A stretch of DNA of 36,074 nt. Source: an uncultured Ilumatobacter sp. GTDB taxonomy: Bacteria; Actinomycetota; Acidimicrobiia; Acidimicrobiales; Ilumatobacteraceae. Positions 35,576 through 36,074 of the stretch are shown in pieces. Every line of letters starts with the position of its first letter. Positions within the stretch are counted from its first letter, which is position 1. The notes under the pieces were generated by a model. The model saw only the letters and a list, made by a program, of their open reading frames with translations, was not told the DNA's origin and ran no database searches. A program made the translations under genes and the position numbers. Location: contig CALICC010000059.1 in assembly GCA_938049325.1 (NCBI GenBank), forward strand, positions 1-36,074, written 5' to 3'.

Positions 35576-36074
35576 TCAGGCCGGGATCAGGTAGACGAGG
35601 GTGAAGATGATGATCCACACGACGTCGACGAAGTGCCAGTACAGGCCGACCATTTCGACGACTTCGGCTTTGTCACCGGAGATCCGGTTCTTGGCGACCA
35701 TGCCCATCGTGGCGATCAGCATGATGATGCCGACCGAGACGTGCACGCCGTGGAAACCGGTGAGGGTGTAGAAGCTCGAAGCAAACAGGCTCTCGGTGTA
35801 GCCGAGGCCCTCCCGGTAGAAGGTGGTGAATTCGTACACCTGGCCGGCAACGAACAGGCCGCCGAGCGTTGCGGTGACGACGAGCCACAGGTTGGTGTTG
35901 CGGTCGTCTTTGCGGTTGGCCGCCGACACGGCGAGCACCATCGTGAGCGACGACATGAGGAGCACGAAGCTCGACGCCGAGGTGAACGGGATGTCCCAGA
36001 GCTGGTCAGGGCCGACGTCTTCGCTGTGCCGGTTGCGGTACAGCATGTAGGTCGAGATGAGACCACCGAAGAGG
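35576..36074 (-). CDS. ctaE: Cytochrome c oxidase subunit III, partial (5' end beyond the window)
   Basis: The frame is open to the right edge, reading ...LFGGLISTYMLYRNRHSED, so the start lies outside. The 165 visible residues include TSASSFVLLMSSLTMVLAV, FYREGLGYTESLFASSFYTLTGFHGVHVSVGIIML and the C-terminal GLYWHFVDVVWIIIFTLVYLIPA, the standard end of subunit III (last four helices; HFVDVVWI is the family signature). It is part of the proton-pumping haem-copper oxidase in the membrane, which transfers electrons from cytochrome c to oxygen. Subunit IV and ctaG follow on the same strand; the subunit I and II genes are probably upstream, outside this window. Confidence 0.95.
   Translation of the reverse strand, partial: LFGGLISTYMLYRNRHSEDVGPDQLWDIPFTSASSFVLLMSSLTMVLAVSAANRKDDRNTNLWLVVTATLGGLFVAGQVYEFTTFYREGLGYTESLFASSFYTLTGFHGVHVSVGIIMLIATMGMVAKNRISGDKAEVVEMVGLYWHFVDVVWIIIFTLVYLIPA

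Overview
The window looks like part of the chromosome of a high-G+C actinobacterium, most likely a marine Acidimicrobiia/Ilumatobacter-type organism. This is an inference. It rests on two WhiB-family regulators, a GlnR-type orphan regulator, a GSII/GSI glutamine synthetase pair, an actinobacterial oligoribonuclease, caa3-type oxidase genes with CtaG, and surface proteins built of VDTR...VDVAG repeats. Almost every stretch is coding. I see no rRNA, tRNA, CRISPR array, phage or transposase.

Layout: 1-1.2 kb, the 3' part of a penicillin-acylase-like gene. 1.2-3.6 kb, a secreted PQQ-type sugar dehydrogenase with three C-terminal repeats. 3.65-7.0 kb, a nitrogen-assimilation block (GSII, GSI, GlnR-like regulator) behind a four-half-site candidate GlnR operator. 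7.0-12.4 kb, a minus-strand run: SGNH lipoprotein, 8-oxoguanine deaminase, 51-aa membrane peptide, RidA, a membrane-anchored helix-hairpin-helix protein and a BON/fasciclin/OmpA fusion. 12.5-16.1 kb, a Tat lipoprotein with a thioredoxin-like end, then an Fe-S block (ErpA/IscA-like protein, SufR-like sensor, Mrp carrier). 16.2-20.3 kb, a cupredoxin lipoprotein, a Nudix hydrolase and a CcdA-TlpA pair. 21.1-23.3 kb, two tandem WhiB7/WblC-like genes. 23.4-25.5 kb, a glycosyltransferase and a tandem CopC protein. 25.5-29.7 kb, quinone oxidoreductase, oligoribonuclease, a poly-gamma-glutamate-hydrolase-like protein and a two-component system. 29.8-33.1 kb, a minisatellite-bearing lipoprotein and serS-pdxH. 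33.2-36.1 kb, an SGNH protein and the tail of a cytochrome oxidase operon (subunit III, subunit IV, CtaG).

Three regulatory signals stand out. (1) The leader of the first WhiB gene has a 76-codon ORF with a good ribosome-binding site. A perfect 12-bp terminator with a U-rich tail follows, and a 13-position anti-terminator pairs the last codons of the leader ORF with the 5' arm of that terminator. This is a complete translation-coupled attenuator of the WhiB7/WblC kind, with an unusually long leader peptide. (2) Twelve genes have a TAnnnT box ending exactly 6-8 nt before the start codon. This suggests that leaderless mRNAs are common in this genome; two of them (SufR-like and mrp) form a 41-bp divergent promoter in which each -10 lies where the other's -35 should be. 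(3) Upstream of GSII, four TTCAC/GCAAC half-sites recur at exact 11-bp spacing, the layout expected of a GlnR box, while the GlnR-like gene itself is the third gene downstream.

Several repeats are not explained by the genes: a 35-bp element present three times in two intergenic regions, a 17-bp tandem array with inverted copies between two convergent genes, a second palindromic repeat pair at 13.5-13.7 kb, and a 15-bp in-frame minisatellite.
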